Source: Ramazzottius varieornatus
Taxonomy: Eukaryota > Tardigrada > Eutardigrada > Parachela > Ramazzottiidae
DNA: 51,492 nucleotides
Direction: 5' to 3'
Assembly (NCBI GenBank): GCA_001949185.1
Contig: BDGG01000019.1
Coordinates: forward strand, 12,116-63,607
This document shows, piece after piece, positions 21,044 through 35,546 of the stretch. The position numbers and the translations under genes are program-made. Below the pieces are notes generated by a model that saw only the letters and a program-made list of their open reading frames with translations, ran no database searches and had not been told where the DNA came from. Position 1 is the first letter of the stretch; every line of letters starts with the position of its first letter.

Positions 21044-22810
21044 TTAATCGTCAAGATCGGGCAAGTATTCTGAATTTCGGAGACAGAGAATTTTTCTTTC
21101 GAGATTGTGACCAGCTAGTCTGTTTCCCTTCCCCATAGTCGCCGCCGATGCGGTAGAGAAGACTCTTTCGGGCGCACTCGAAGCAGCGGGAATGGCCAGG
21201 ATGCCCAAAGCGAGACGACTCAACAGAGGGAACTTATCAGCATTCTGTATCCAGAAGACTTCCGGGTTGTCTTCAACGTTGTCGTCGGAGCCGACAGGAA
21301 GGCTTACGTAGGTCTGAACTTCCAAGTCAAATGGAGATTTCTGTTGCGTGACTTCTGAACTTGCATCGATGAAGAAATCCAAGTCGTCAATACCATCTGG
21401 ATTACTGTTCGCATTCAGTGCAGTCGATTCTGGCAATGTTTCTGAAAAGCAGCGAGGTGCTACGTTTTTAACCCCCATAGAAACTAGGTATGACATGTGA
21501 CCGGTATGTGTTTACCTTGCGTGGGCTCCTCATACCACTCAATGTTTTTCAATGACAGCCATCTCGAAGCAAGACTAGACAGTCGCTGTGGCAATGTAAG
21601 TCTCAGTTTCTTATGGAGAAATGTGCTCGCAATGTAGACAGCATCGAACTTTGGGTTGCAATCATCTATCACATATCCCAGCACGCGCGACAGCTCTGAA
21701 TCCATGGCAAGAATGACCTGAACGACAAACACGATCACCGTACACCACTATAAGTAAGATAGATTTCGATTGTAGTGTTTAGTAAGATTTCTCGTAGAAG
21801 TGTGGCGAAAAAATTAAAGCTTGAAGTGACATACTACAGCACATTTTGTTATTTTTCTGAGTTGGCGCTAATTACCTCATCGAATGGGTTCTCAATATGG
21901 AAGCTTGAAAAGTCGAGCTTGAGAAGAGCATCGCGAACTGACTCCAAATGCCTGACTAGTCCGTTCATGTAAAAGTGAACTCGGTGAATGGTCGCTTCCT
22001 TATCCGCGCTGAGTTTGTCCGTAACCTGTGAATACTCAATACATACGACATCCAACCAAAAATTTCTGACTTCATCAGAAATTACAATGGGATAGCTCAA
22101 AGACTTGCTGACCGGATTAAACTTCTCCAGTAGACGTATGATAAATTTTATGATGAGCCATTCACCAGGAGTTAAACCAGGGATCTTCAAGTGACGAGCC
22201 ATGATCTCTTTCACGGGTTCTCGTACTTCATCAAGTCGTCGCAGAAAGAGCAGAGTAGAATTCCATCGGGTTGAGACATCTGCGATTAATGTCAGCCCGG
22301 TAGCTTTGAGAAGTTCACCCGTGGCTACGTGAGACATTCGGAAAGTCTTGACTACAATTCTGGCTTTCTTGATGATCGACTTCAGCTTTTCATCCTTCTC
22401 GAATGCTCGAACCGCGGTCTGCAGTCGATGGATGGTAAAACTGTGACGCTTGATTCTGCAACAGAAAAGAATTCACACTGATGTGCGGTTGACCGTAATA
22501 CTCGAAAAGCAGAACATTCATTTATTCCATATGGACGTGATGTGGAAGCTCGGCAAACAAACTAGACAAAAAGGTTTTCTTGTGTCGCGCAGTTTGACAG
22601 TGTTATCGCCTGAAAGCATGCGCCACTCGAAGATCCATCTTGTCAATTTTTGTTTGCCTAGGAATTATATATGGACAAAGTGCAGTAAGAGAAAATTACC
22701 TTCCGTCGAACTCGGTCTCGCATTCAAATTTGCGATCGCAGAATATTCTCGTACAATACCTCACCAACGCACGGATCGGAGTCTCTAAAACCTTGTGGAG
22801 AAGGCTATTG
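21044..22810 (-). CDS. hAT-family transposase (C-terminal two thirds seen)
   Basis: Exons: about 22810-22700 (5' boundary uncertain), 22455-21876, 21717-21516 and 21441-21044; the last three junctions close in phase. The catalytic-core part has ADVSTRWNSTLLFLRRL (the hAT T-R-W-N-S motif) preceded by HRLQTAV. The end is a hAT C-terminal dimerisation domain with FPLLSRLALGILAIPAASS, APERVFS and a terminal LCLRNSEYLPDLDD. No stop or frameshift interrupts it. An N-terminal BED zinc finger was not found and may lie in unrecognised exons upstream (22.8-24 kb). The introns make it look like a spliced autonomous element or a domesticated copy. A family A palindrome sits in the intron between 22456 and 22699. 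Confidence 0.85.
22552..22658. repeat. Palindromic element, family A, copy 5
   Basis: The outer arms GGCAAACAAACTAGACAA and CTTGTCAATTTTTGTTTGCC are inverted. The core shows GTGTCGCGCAG, GTGTTATCGCCTGAAAGC and ATGCGCCACTCG. This copy shows the full length, about 107 bp. It lies in an intron of the hAT transposase gene. Confidence 0.8.
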
Positions 22811-22859
22811 TATCTACTATTGTTTACGAAAAGAAGAAGCGAGAAATTCCGTCAAAGGC

Positions 22860-24565
22860 CAGGGATATCAATTTTCAAAACTTCCCTCCGAAAAACCGCA
22901 AAGTCATACTGACAGACCTAATAATTTTCGCGTACACTGTACTAATCGTTACGAACGGAGCGCCCTCTATACAGCCATCATGTACTTTTGTAACTTAATG
23001 AAAAGTACTAACAGAGAGCTATTTATATTCGTTAAGGTTAAAATCAAGCATTGTGGTGCGGAGTTTACAGTATGATTCAGGAATATTTAGAATGGGCAAG
23101 AGGCAGCACGGAACGGCTTGTCATGTGCGGTCTTCCTTTCATTCGTGGCACGCCGTTTCCTGTTGCTTCCTGGCCAGTCTGAATAAGCCTGGTAAAATGA
23201 ATAGAACGACAAAGCCGACGGTCACGATACTCTAGGGATTTAAATCATTGTGCGCGCAAATGCCACATAAGGAAAACGAAAATGGTGTCTTGAGCTCTAC
23301 GAGTGGATTACGCCATACAGCAGCTTAATTGCTCAAGCTGGGTGCACTTTATTGGGTATATGAATGTGGATTGCTCAAAGTCTTCACACTAAGCCTGCCA
23401 CCATTAGACCGGGATCAAGTTAGAACGGGAGAACTATGGGTGAAAGGCACAGTGGCCTGATAGACTCCAGAAATGATATGCGCGGCTTCTATTAGACACT
23501 GAAAAAGGAAGAAGCAACCGCTTCTAGGATTCAGTCTCCCTACTGCACTCGCGCGCAACCCCGTATCGGCTAGAGAGATACAGTAGAAGCTTCAGAGTAC
23601 TTCGTTTATGAAAGATAATTACGAAGCTCAGTCCCGGTCACGAGAAATCAAACGAGATTTACTATAGACAATTTACATAGCCGCAACTCAGAGGAATGGA
23701 AAAGTGGAACTGTTCTACAGGGCCAGAAGTTGGATTTTTGCTCTTGCACGTGTTTCGCATACTTGTATAGCTGTAGTGTAGTTCGTGTGATTCAAAGTGC
23801 ATGTACCCGATTGCTGAGGACGAAGATGCGTAAAAAACTGATAAAGAGGAGCCTTTTCACAACCCAAAGAAGGAGGAAGGTCTACAGCTGGTTCCAAGCC
23901 ATTACAAAGACATTACTGGGCGGTTATCGTGGGCATGCCGTTATAGTGATCGTGATGCTGGCGATGATAAGGGCTTGACGACTAGTGATGTTGAAAGGCT
24001 GCTCGAGTGCACATGTTGGGCTCTCCTGCTGTACAGTAGTCTTTTGACGGCCCTCTCCTTACAGTACTCCCGTTTATCTTGCAGCTGGCATATCCGTTGG
24101 GCTGGCTGGTAGCACTCGTGAGTCAAGGTCCTTTGTTTTCGACATGTAGACAAACACTCGGTGGCGCTGCGCTTTGTTGCCCTATCGCTTTTCCATATCA
24201 CATCCCGCGAGCCCCGATCGAGCTCGTACTGTTTACAGTATTTCTCATTCCTCTTTCTTGGCGCCTTGACGTTGCATCATGGAGATCAACCGGCGCTCGT
24301 TTCGCACGCCTTTCGCATCATGTTCCCCCAACTTATTGACAGCTAATAATTATGTGTACAATGCTCCATATTCCAACCATTGCAACGGACCATCTGATAT
24401 TTTCTTCAGGGAGAACGTTTCCTCGTATAATGTATCAACATTACCCTTAATAATAGTAAAAGGAGGAAATTATATTGACAGCTCATATCGAAACCTTATC
24501 ATGGCTGGAATACCAAATGTGACAGGTCATTCATAATTGAACTTTGACTCGTCTATCCATCAATC
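22860..24565. other. Intergenic, no gene assigned
   Basis: No recognisable gene. The left part may hold N-terminal exons of the hAT transposase, and the right part should hold the promoter of the esterase gene. A short open stretch at 24279-24536 resembles nothing known. Confidence 0.4.
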
Positions 24566-29139
<4,574 letters not shown>

Positions 29140-29870
29140 CCGTCTCGTTGACTTCACATACACAAATTCTAGTCTTTTCTGCCAGCTGGTTTCTTGGCTT
29201 ATTAAATTCTGTCGAAATTCGGTACAAAAGAAAGTTCAACGAGTTCTCCACGCATAATTTACCGGTACGATGCCACAGCCAGTATAAAGACATCTGCATC
29301 CATTATTCTGTAGTAAGTTACCTGGTGTAACAGCAAGCTCATGAACATGCTGCAAAATTTTACCGCGATTCGAGGGAAGTTTACGTCTAAGAGAACGAAA
29401 ATTGGAGGTTGGAAGGCGAGCAGATAGCACCTGCTCCAGTTCTAACCATAAACGATGCCTACCAGCGACGGAAGACTGTGCACCGATACCGATACTACAG
29501 CGTGTCGGCAAACTGCCCAGAAACCCGGAAGTATGAGAGGTCCCAGCTAAGGCTGGTCAAGCTGTAGGTTTTCCCCGTCGTCCCATGACCACATCAGTCG
29601 TCAGGAATTTGAAGGTTAGCTCAAACAGGCAAGGATCAAAGTGACCCGCTTGAGGTCAGATAGGTTTCATGCGAATCGAGTTCGACACAGTAACAGCATC
29701 CAGACACAGTTTCCACTTCTACAGTACAAGCCTACTTCCTTGTATACCTAATAGCCAGTTGCAGACTAGCAGTATTCGAAGCAGTATTCGATGGCTGATT
29801 CAACACAGCTTGAGTAGTTCATTGGCTCTATGTTTGCTTGAATACTCGGGTACACTGTTTGCAAATGCAG

Positions 29871-30095
29871 ATCTTGCTGAATGGAGGCAACTTTGCTCTT
29901 CGATGGGATCATTTGGACGCCGATGCAACCAGAAGGACGAGCTCGTTGATCGCAGCATGCCTCGACTGCATTCGTTCGACACCGCCAAGTACGCAGACGG
30001 TTTACAAAAGTTGGACTTACAGCATAACCCCCTGGACACTTTGCCTTCCCAAGTTCCGCTGGAAAGCCACGACGTGTTTTCCCCATCTGGAAGAA
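29871..30095 (+). CDS. Possible exon, unknown protein
   Basis: The stretch is bounded by a good acceptor (TTTGCAAATGCAG) and a strong donor (GAA|GTACGT). Two plus frames are open throughout. The hydrophilic one (containing MPRLHSFDTAKYADGLQK) looks more protein-like. No family is recognised and no partner exon was found. Confidence 0.25.
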
Positions 30096-30807
30096 GTACG
30101 TACTGCTTGACGATATAATCCTGATCTCGGGTGTGAACCCATTTACCGACTGTACTGCAGTCTGGAATGGGACCCGTCAGTATGGATATCGCCATAACCG
30201 GAATTCCGATAAATTAAGGAGGACTCCTCTGAAGTTTTCCCGTAAAATATGTTACTGGAAAAGTTCGTCGTTCGTGGAATTCTCAGACTGCATTTCTGGA
30301 TGGTGGTGACGATCTTTTAGTGATCGAAAATTCGAACTTTCAAGATCTCCGAAACCGAAATTATCAATAGGTACAGTTCGAAGTTTATTATTCTGCTTTC
30401 CGCCCGAAATATTTGTTTTCCGCCCATAAAAAGCTATAGAAACTCAAAAGAAGATCACACAAAGTAAACTGCATCAAAGGCTCAAGAAAACCTATGAAAA
30501 GACCAACAATTTCCATCAGAAAGAAGAAGGAACGTCTTTTTGGTAGGCAAACGGTTACGACATCACTCCGATAAGCCGTTTGGCCATCATTCGGCATTTG
30601 CGAAGCTTCCTGCAAGATTACGCACACGAAATAAAACGCAAGAGAAACTGGAAGCTGGTGCAAAGAATGGCGTTCCAGTAAATTCCGTCATAAGGGACAG
30701 TACCGTGTCGTGCAGCCGTCCTACTGCTGTTTTCCACCATCTAAAAAAAAGTCAGAAGTTAACGCACACAACCATCAAAGAAGGGTGTAAGCCGGCATGG
30801 CCACGTT

Positions 30808-31745
30808 TAGTGATGTTCTAATATAGTAATATTTTATTAAAGTAGATGATAGTAGATGGTTTCAGGATCTACTATATTTAGTAATATTTAGTAGACAGAA
30901 CTGGACACCGAAACCCGATATTAACATTTTAGTAGTTTGAAACTAGGGCCCAATTTTTTATTATCATTAAGATGTTTATCACCTGTATTAAAATATATTC
31001 TAATACCCGTAACACTACCGCTAAATCGAAGAACCGGTTGATTTGCTAAATTCTAATGCGTGTGTGCTGGTTGATGGTTATGCGGCGACGACCTATAGCT
31101 ATAGGAAAAGGCAGCGCACTATACCGGCTGCACAGTCTCGCTCTGAGTGGCTAGCACATCTGACGTCAAGCACGTGATTACCATAGTGCGCGCATGCTTT
31201 CCCCCAGTGCGCAGTGAGCGCTCCGCCCTATTTCCAGAAAGACTGAGACTGTGGGACTGCCTTTTCGTATAGCTATAGTACGACTACGCCTCACGAAGTG
31301 CACCAGATCGGCAGATCCTAATGATGCTACCACATCAGCAAGGAAGGGCTAATGCAGATGCATACGCGCACACCATGCACCTACACACACTAAACCGCCA
31401 TGTTGCAGAGTGCAGGTGCACGGTGCAAGCTGTAGTACAGGCATTGATACTGTTTACGACAAAATATCTCATTTGTCCTCTAGCTTGTTAGAGAGCCCCA
31501 GGCCGCCGCCGCGAGCAAAACCTACAGTTTTTAACCTACAGTGTTTTTTCTAAACATTTTTTATTCTTCGAGTAGATATTTAGTAGGGCTTCTGCTAACA
31601 CAGATGCCTCTGATACCGTGTGCTAAGATCTACTGGTGAGCTCTCCGTTACTAAAATATATTCTAATACCAAACCCACAGGAGTTCTACTATTGTAATAT
31701 TTCATTAAATCAGGCAGATGTTTTACTATAGTATAGTAACAGTAT
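30808..31745. repeat. Non-autonomous hAT-related block
   Basis: The left edge TAGTGATGTTCTAATATAG matches the end sequence at 20780. The right part, 31627-31733, is an inverted copy of 20866-20975. Only TAGTA-rich and unrelated sequence, including the nested element at 31093-31278, lies between, so I read it as a deletion derivative mobilised by a hAT transposase like the one at 21-22.8 kb (inference). Confidence 0.6.
31093..31278. repeat. Inverted-repeat element with 22-bp ends
   Basis: CTATAGCTATAGGAAAAGGC at the left and GCCTTTTCGTATAGCTATAG at the right are inverted over about 22 bp with one or two mismatches. The 186-bp unit has no coding capacity and seems nested in the hAT-related block. 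Confidence 0.75.
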
Positions 31746-32283
31746 AGTAACTGCAAATTCTGGGATAGTGACCGTCCGCGCCGCATCGCCCAGTGGCGCA
31801 GGCGCCGTAGCTGGCAGCATGAAGTTTGAGACTGATTGCCTGTTTTGTCGGGTGTTTCTCTCTCGGACTTCACCGGATAAGCTGAGGTCGGTCATATAAC
31901 GTGTTTTCGTGTGCTGTAAGTCAGAGACGGAATTCCCTTTTGATCTTTAGCATGCTAGGCTTCAAGCACTCTTTCATGAACGCTGTTTTAATGACTGTGG
32001 TGAACTTTTCACCGATAATTTTTGGCGATGTACCATCTTTCTCGGTCGAGAAAGCTTGATGGTTTGCTGTTTCCTAAGATATCTCAATTCAGAGAAAACG
32101 GTTTCTTGTCTGTCGGGTGTCACTGCTTCCTCTCCTTCCTCCGTTGAGGACTAGCTCCCATTCAAGATCATGCCGAAATGTATGACCTTAGATGACCTTT
32201 GTCTGCTCGCAGAAACGACGGTTCGGCTTGACCGGACAGTTCGAACCGCTGTGCAAGGTATATGTACGCAGGTAGATGAGATA

Positions 32284-32452
32284 CAGTGTACGACAAAATA
32301 AACCACTACAAATGGGTGTTGGAGGGAGCAAGATGGATGGAGGCAATGAAATTTGCGCATGCAGCAAAATATAATGCTCATTGGCCGAGTCGTAAATAAT
32401 CTCCCGCTGCAGTATAACCCCCATTTTAAACGGTTAATTTTGTCGTACACTG
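32284..32452. repeat. Inverted-repeat element, family B, copy 1
   Basis: The left end CAGTGTACGACAAAATAAAC and the right end TTAATTTTGTCGTACACTG are inverted over about 35 bp. The element is flanked by TA on both sides, as for Tc1/mariner-type target dupl<br>ications. Length 169 bp, no coding capacity. Confidence 0.82.
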
Positions 32453-32511
32453 TACCTGCGTTTTTTGTCGTAGCATCCGTCCAGTAGAAAGAAGTTCTTT
32501 CAGAAGAGCCA

Positions 32512-32680
32512 CAGTGCACGCGAAAATTAACCGTCGATAATGGGTGTAACGCTCGAGGTGGAGCTTATTTGTGGTCTAAACAATGACCGCTATGGCTTGA
32601 TACATGAGGAAATCTCATTGGCTATCCCTATCTGGCTCCATCCAACACCCATTTTCGACGGTTGATTTTCTCGTGCACTT
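32512..32680. repeat. Inverted-repeat element, family B, copy 2
   Basis: The ends CAGTGCACGCGAAAATTAAC and GGTTGATTTTCTCGTGCACT are inverted, with inner ATAATGGGTG / CACCCATTTT. It has the same length as copy 1, which lies only 60 bp away. Confidence 0.82.
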
Positions 32681-33110
32681 TACTCTGTATTCTACGGGCG
32701 CGAACCAGCCGTAATTGTAATGACCACCATGGTGCTGATCCGTTACATTCCGGATATTCTGTATGTCACACCACAACTGGTCTTTAGTGTCGAGATACAC
32801 GCGGAACTGGATGTACAGCGCTGTCACGCTGATCTACGAGATCATGGCAGTACTGGATCCTGTTTGGTTCATCGTGACGTTACACCTGTCCTCCGGTTCC
32901 CCGAGTCCGGAGCTGAGAGAACGCTCAAAAGTTCTCGGCTCGAATTGCTCAAAATCGCCCACACATTCCCCAAAACTGGCTGGTAAGGTACGGCGTTTCG
33001 CATGCAAATTACCGGCAGACCACATTCCGTGCTGCAAACAAACCTAGTCTAGTCTACCTTCAAGCATCGACACAGTCGTGGAAGAACCAGCAGAGGTTTG
33101 ATCGAAGCCA

Positions 33111-33500
33111 TTAGAAGATAGACTGGATGTCCTTGGGAGCAGTCTCTTCGAGACGAGCTCGCTTGCCTTCCGGGTCGGTGGAAAAGCCAGTTTGCGGGAT
33201 GGCACGCTTCCCCACCACGGACTTGTTGAAGGCTTTCTGGAGAGGAGGGGCCACCTGGATCATTCGTTCCACTGTCATCCTGCAAGCTAAAAAGAGCCGG
33301 AAATATCAGGAAGTACGAAAAGGAAAAAACTGCAAGAGCAGGCAAGCAGAGAAGACAGACTGGCAGGATCAGAATTCAGCCAGACGACAGTTTGTCACCA
33401 GAGTAAGAAGCAACGAGCAGGAAATCCGGGTGTGATTAAGAGAGGCCAGAGGGAATGACGAACAGACGTACCGTTTTCGACGATATCGCACCGAAAACAT
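33111..33500 (-). CDS. Small basic protein, unknown (65 residues)
   Basis: Two exons, 33500-33472 and 33279-33111, join in phase 2 across a consensus donor (GTACGT) and a TTGCAG acceptor. The product begins MFSVRYRRKR and ends KDIQSIF. A start at the second ATG (33278) would give 55 residues. The Arg-rich N terminus could be a mitochondrial presequence, but I recognise no family. Support comes from splice signals, phase closure and amino-acid composition only. Confidence 0.48.
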
Positions 33501-34600
33501 GATAGAAACAGATAGAAAGTCGTCACGAAGGCGGAACTAAGTCTTCCGACATTGGGTGAAATCGCGTCAACATGCGTAATGCTCCAGTTGAGTACGTACA
33601 CAATCTGACTCTTTGATAAAGATCCGTTGTGGATCGTTGCCAGCTTCTGGCAGAAATTTAAATCTACAAATCAGAATATTTTGGTACCCATCAAACCCGG
33701 AAGTTCAGGAGAGAGCAGTTGACGGCCACCGAACAACAATAAATTTGAAGAGCTCCGAGAGCGTTAGAAGGGCATTTTCGAGCGTTGGCTCGCTGGAATT
33801 AATTACTCCCATTTTTTAATAATTTTCCAACGCCTTGTTATTGCACAAACGTTAAAGTCGCTCTGGAATTTCCATCTAACGCTCAAAAGATCGCTGGGCT
33901 GACGCTAGTTTGCCTTGGCGAGCTACCATCTTGAGCAAGCACGTCGGGACCTAAACGACGAGCAGGATCGACCTGCACCGAGTATTTCGCCAAAAGTACC
34001 TTCTCTGTCACGCATAAACTCTAGGCCAACTTCGCCAAGAACGAATGATCTACACGGGCAGCAAAAACTTCGGTGTAAAAGCAAAAACACGGGCAGCTAA
34101 AACTTCAGTGTCACGAGCCGAAGCAAACCAGCGTCCCCAGATCGCGGGCCGAGGCGTCAGTTATACACATCTTCGTAGGTCATCTTGGACCAATAATGCA
34201 GATGTTTTTACAGGACTTGTCTGTAATTTCGCGAACTTTTCTGAAAATTGCCTGGCGCTTTGCGACAGTTGGTGCTTCGGTTGATCAGCGTCCGGATGTA
34301 AAATCGGTGCGGATACCCTCACACACAGTCAGACCTTCTCAGTTTGACCTTTTCTATATTCTTAGCTCTGACATGCAAGGGCCACTAGCAATCTTCTGGT
34401 ATCAGAACTGCCCGAAACAGATCGGAGAATTCTGCGAACATGACAGGAACTTATCAGTTGATATTCAGTTCCAGCGAGAATGTAAAACTATGGACTATCA
34501 TAATCATCTTGCCCGTCCCACAAACCAACATCAGATATCACTCCGGTCAGGCGACGACACAAAGTACAATGGCACAGACTTTGTGCATCCGCGAATCATC
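33501..34600. other. Intergenic, no gene assigned
   Basis: No domain or supported exon is seen. It may contain the 5' exons (including a signal peptide) of the PAN-like gene that follows, but I could not place them. Confidence 0.4.
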
Positions 34601-34608
34601 GGCTTGAC

Positions 34609-35251
34609 ATGAAGTTCTGCCAACAACTGAACAGCAACGTACCATTGCTGGACAAAGCTTTTTCGACCTCCTCCCAGTCAGCAGTTGTCATCGTCCAAGG
34701 ATGGGCAGCCAACGCCACTTCCGGGTTTGCTGTCGGCGATCGAGCCACCGATGTCCAGGCCTGCCTCGAACAATGCCGCAACTCGTGGTCGCCCCGTTGC
34801 CGACTGGTCAGCTACAACATTGAGACAGGAGCCCGTGTGCGTTTCACCAAACAATCAGTCAACGTCGGCTATCCAGACATGTACAACCAAACAGATGACA
34901 GCTGGCCCTGGCCGATGTTGCTTCAGTTCCGCCGTGACAACGACGGCATCATCGCTGCATACAGCCAGAAGAAGTTTGAACTGCTGGAGAACGCTCAAGT
35001 GGACGGCCATCACATTCTCTATTTCAGCGACGTGCGTTCTGCGGAAACCTGCAGGGACCTCTGCCATGTCCACCCAACGTGCAATGTGGCCAGTAGCTCA
35101 ATGTATGGCAGCGTGGCCAGCGGCTGCCAGCTGCAGAACATTGTCTACAGAAACCCCTTCGGGCCAGTTCGGGCTTTACCCGATTCCCGGTCCCGGCGGA
35201 TATTACTCCGGCTACGGATTCGCCCCAAACACCCGCACCTATGCCGCTTGA
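34609..35251 (+). pseudogene. PAN/apple-like domain protein, frame disrupted near the 3' end
   Basis: Two cysteine-containing blocks, VQACLEQCRNSW ... CRLVSYN and AETCRDLCHVHPTCNVASSS ... GCQLQN, have the Cys pattern of PAN/apple modules, which bind proteins or carbohydrate in secreted or surface proteins. N-glycosylation sequons (NAT, NQT) occur. No signal peptide is present at the ATG at 34609, so upstream exons are likely missing. Near 35150-35165 the reading continues in a different frame: the first frame loses sense after RNPFGPV, while the +1 frame gives a Gly/Tyr/Pro-rich tail (YPIPGPGGYYSGYGF) ending at TGA 35249-35251. A one-base insertion in the A/C run there, either a sequencing error or a real mutation, is the simplest explanation. 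It may therefore be an intact gene. Confidence 0.6.
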
Positions 35252-35280
35252 GCCAAATTCTATCTGCCTTCAAACCAGGT

Positions 35281-35286
35281 TTTATT
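35281..35286 (-). terminator. Candidate poly(A) signal of the KIF21-like gene
   Basis: AATAAA on the minus strand, about 260 bp after the stop codon at 35547. It also lies close to the convergent PAN-like gene. Confidence 0.35.
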
Positions 35287-35546
35287 TAGATGATACGATC
35301 CATACGGTACATTTTTTGTACGAATTGGCAGCGATTCGTACGGTTCGTATGTACTGTACAAAGCTAAACTAACCACACAAAAGCCGGGAGATAAACATGT
35401 ATGAAATTTGTAAGGCACGTGTTCGTAATTCAGAGCAACTTTGGTTATTGCGGACAAAGAATATTCCACCGGCTGTATAGTTTTTATACTCATTCAAACT
35501 GGCCACTAGTCAAGAGAAACATCTTCTGAAAGTCGCTTTACATCCA

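Larger units (their letters stand above)
20780..22850 (-). mobile_element. hAT DNA transposon, partial bounds
   Basis: The element is defined by the transposase gene and the end-like sequence at 20780. The opposite terminal inverted repeat was not identified, so the upstream limit is a guess. Eight-base target duplications could not be confirmed. Confidence 0.55.
29140..33110. other. Repeat-rich intergenic region
   Basis: Apart from one candidate exon (29871-30095) and the inverted-repeat elements listed separately, I find no gene between the esterase and the small minus-strand gene at 33.1 kb. The part from 30.8 to 31.75 kb is rich in TAGTA-type motifs. Confidence 0.5.

Noticed and set aside
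23981-23992. TAGTGATGTT near 23983 considered as the second end of the hAT element
   Set aside because: It is in direct rather than inverted orientation and only about 10 bp match, so chance is likely.
34196-34612. Open stretch of 138 codons before the PAN-like gene
   Set aside because: No signal peptide, no domain, and its join to the PAN-like exon could not be made in phase.
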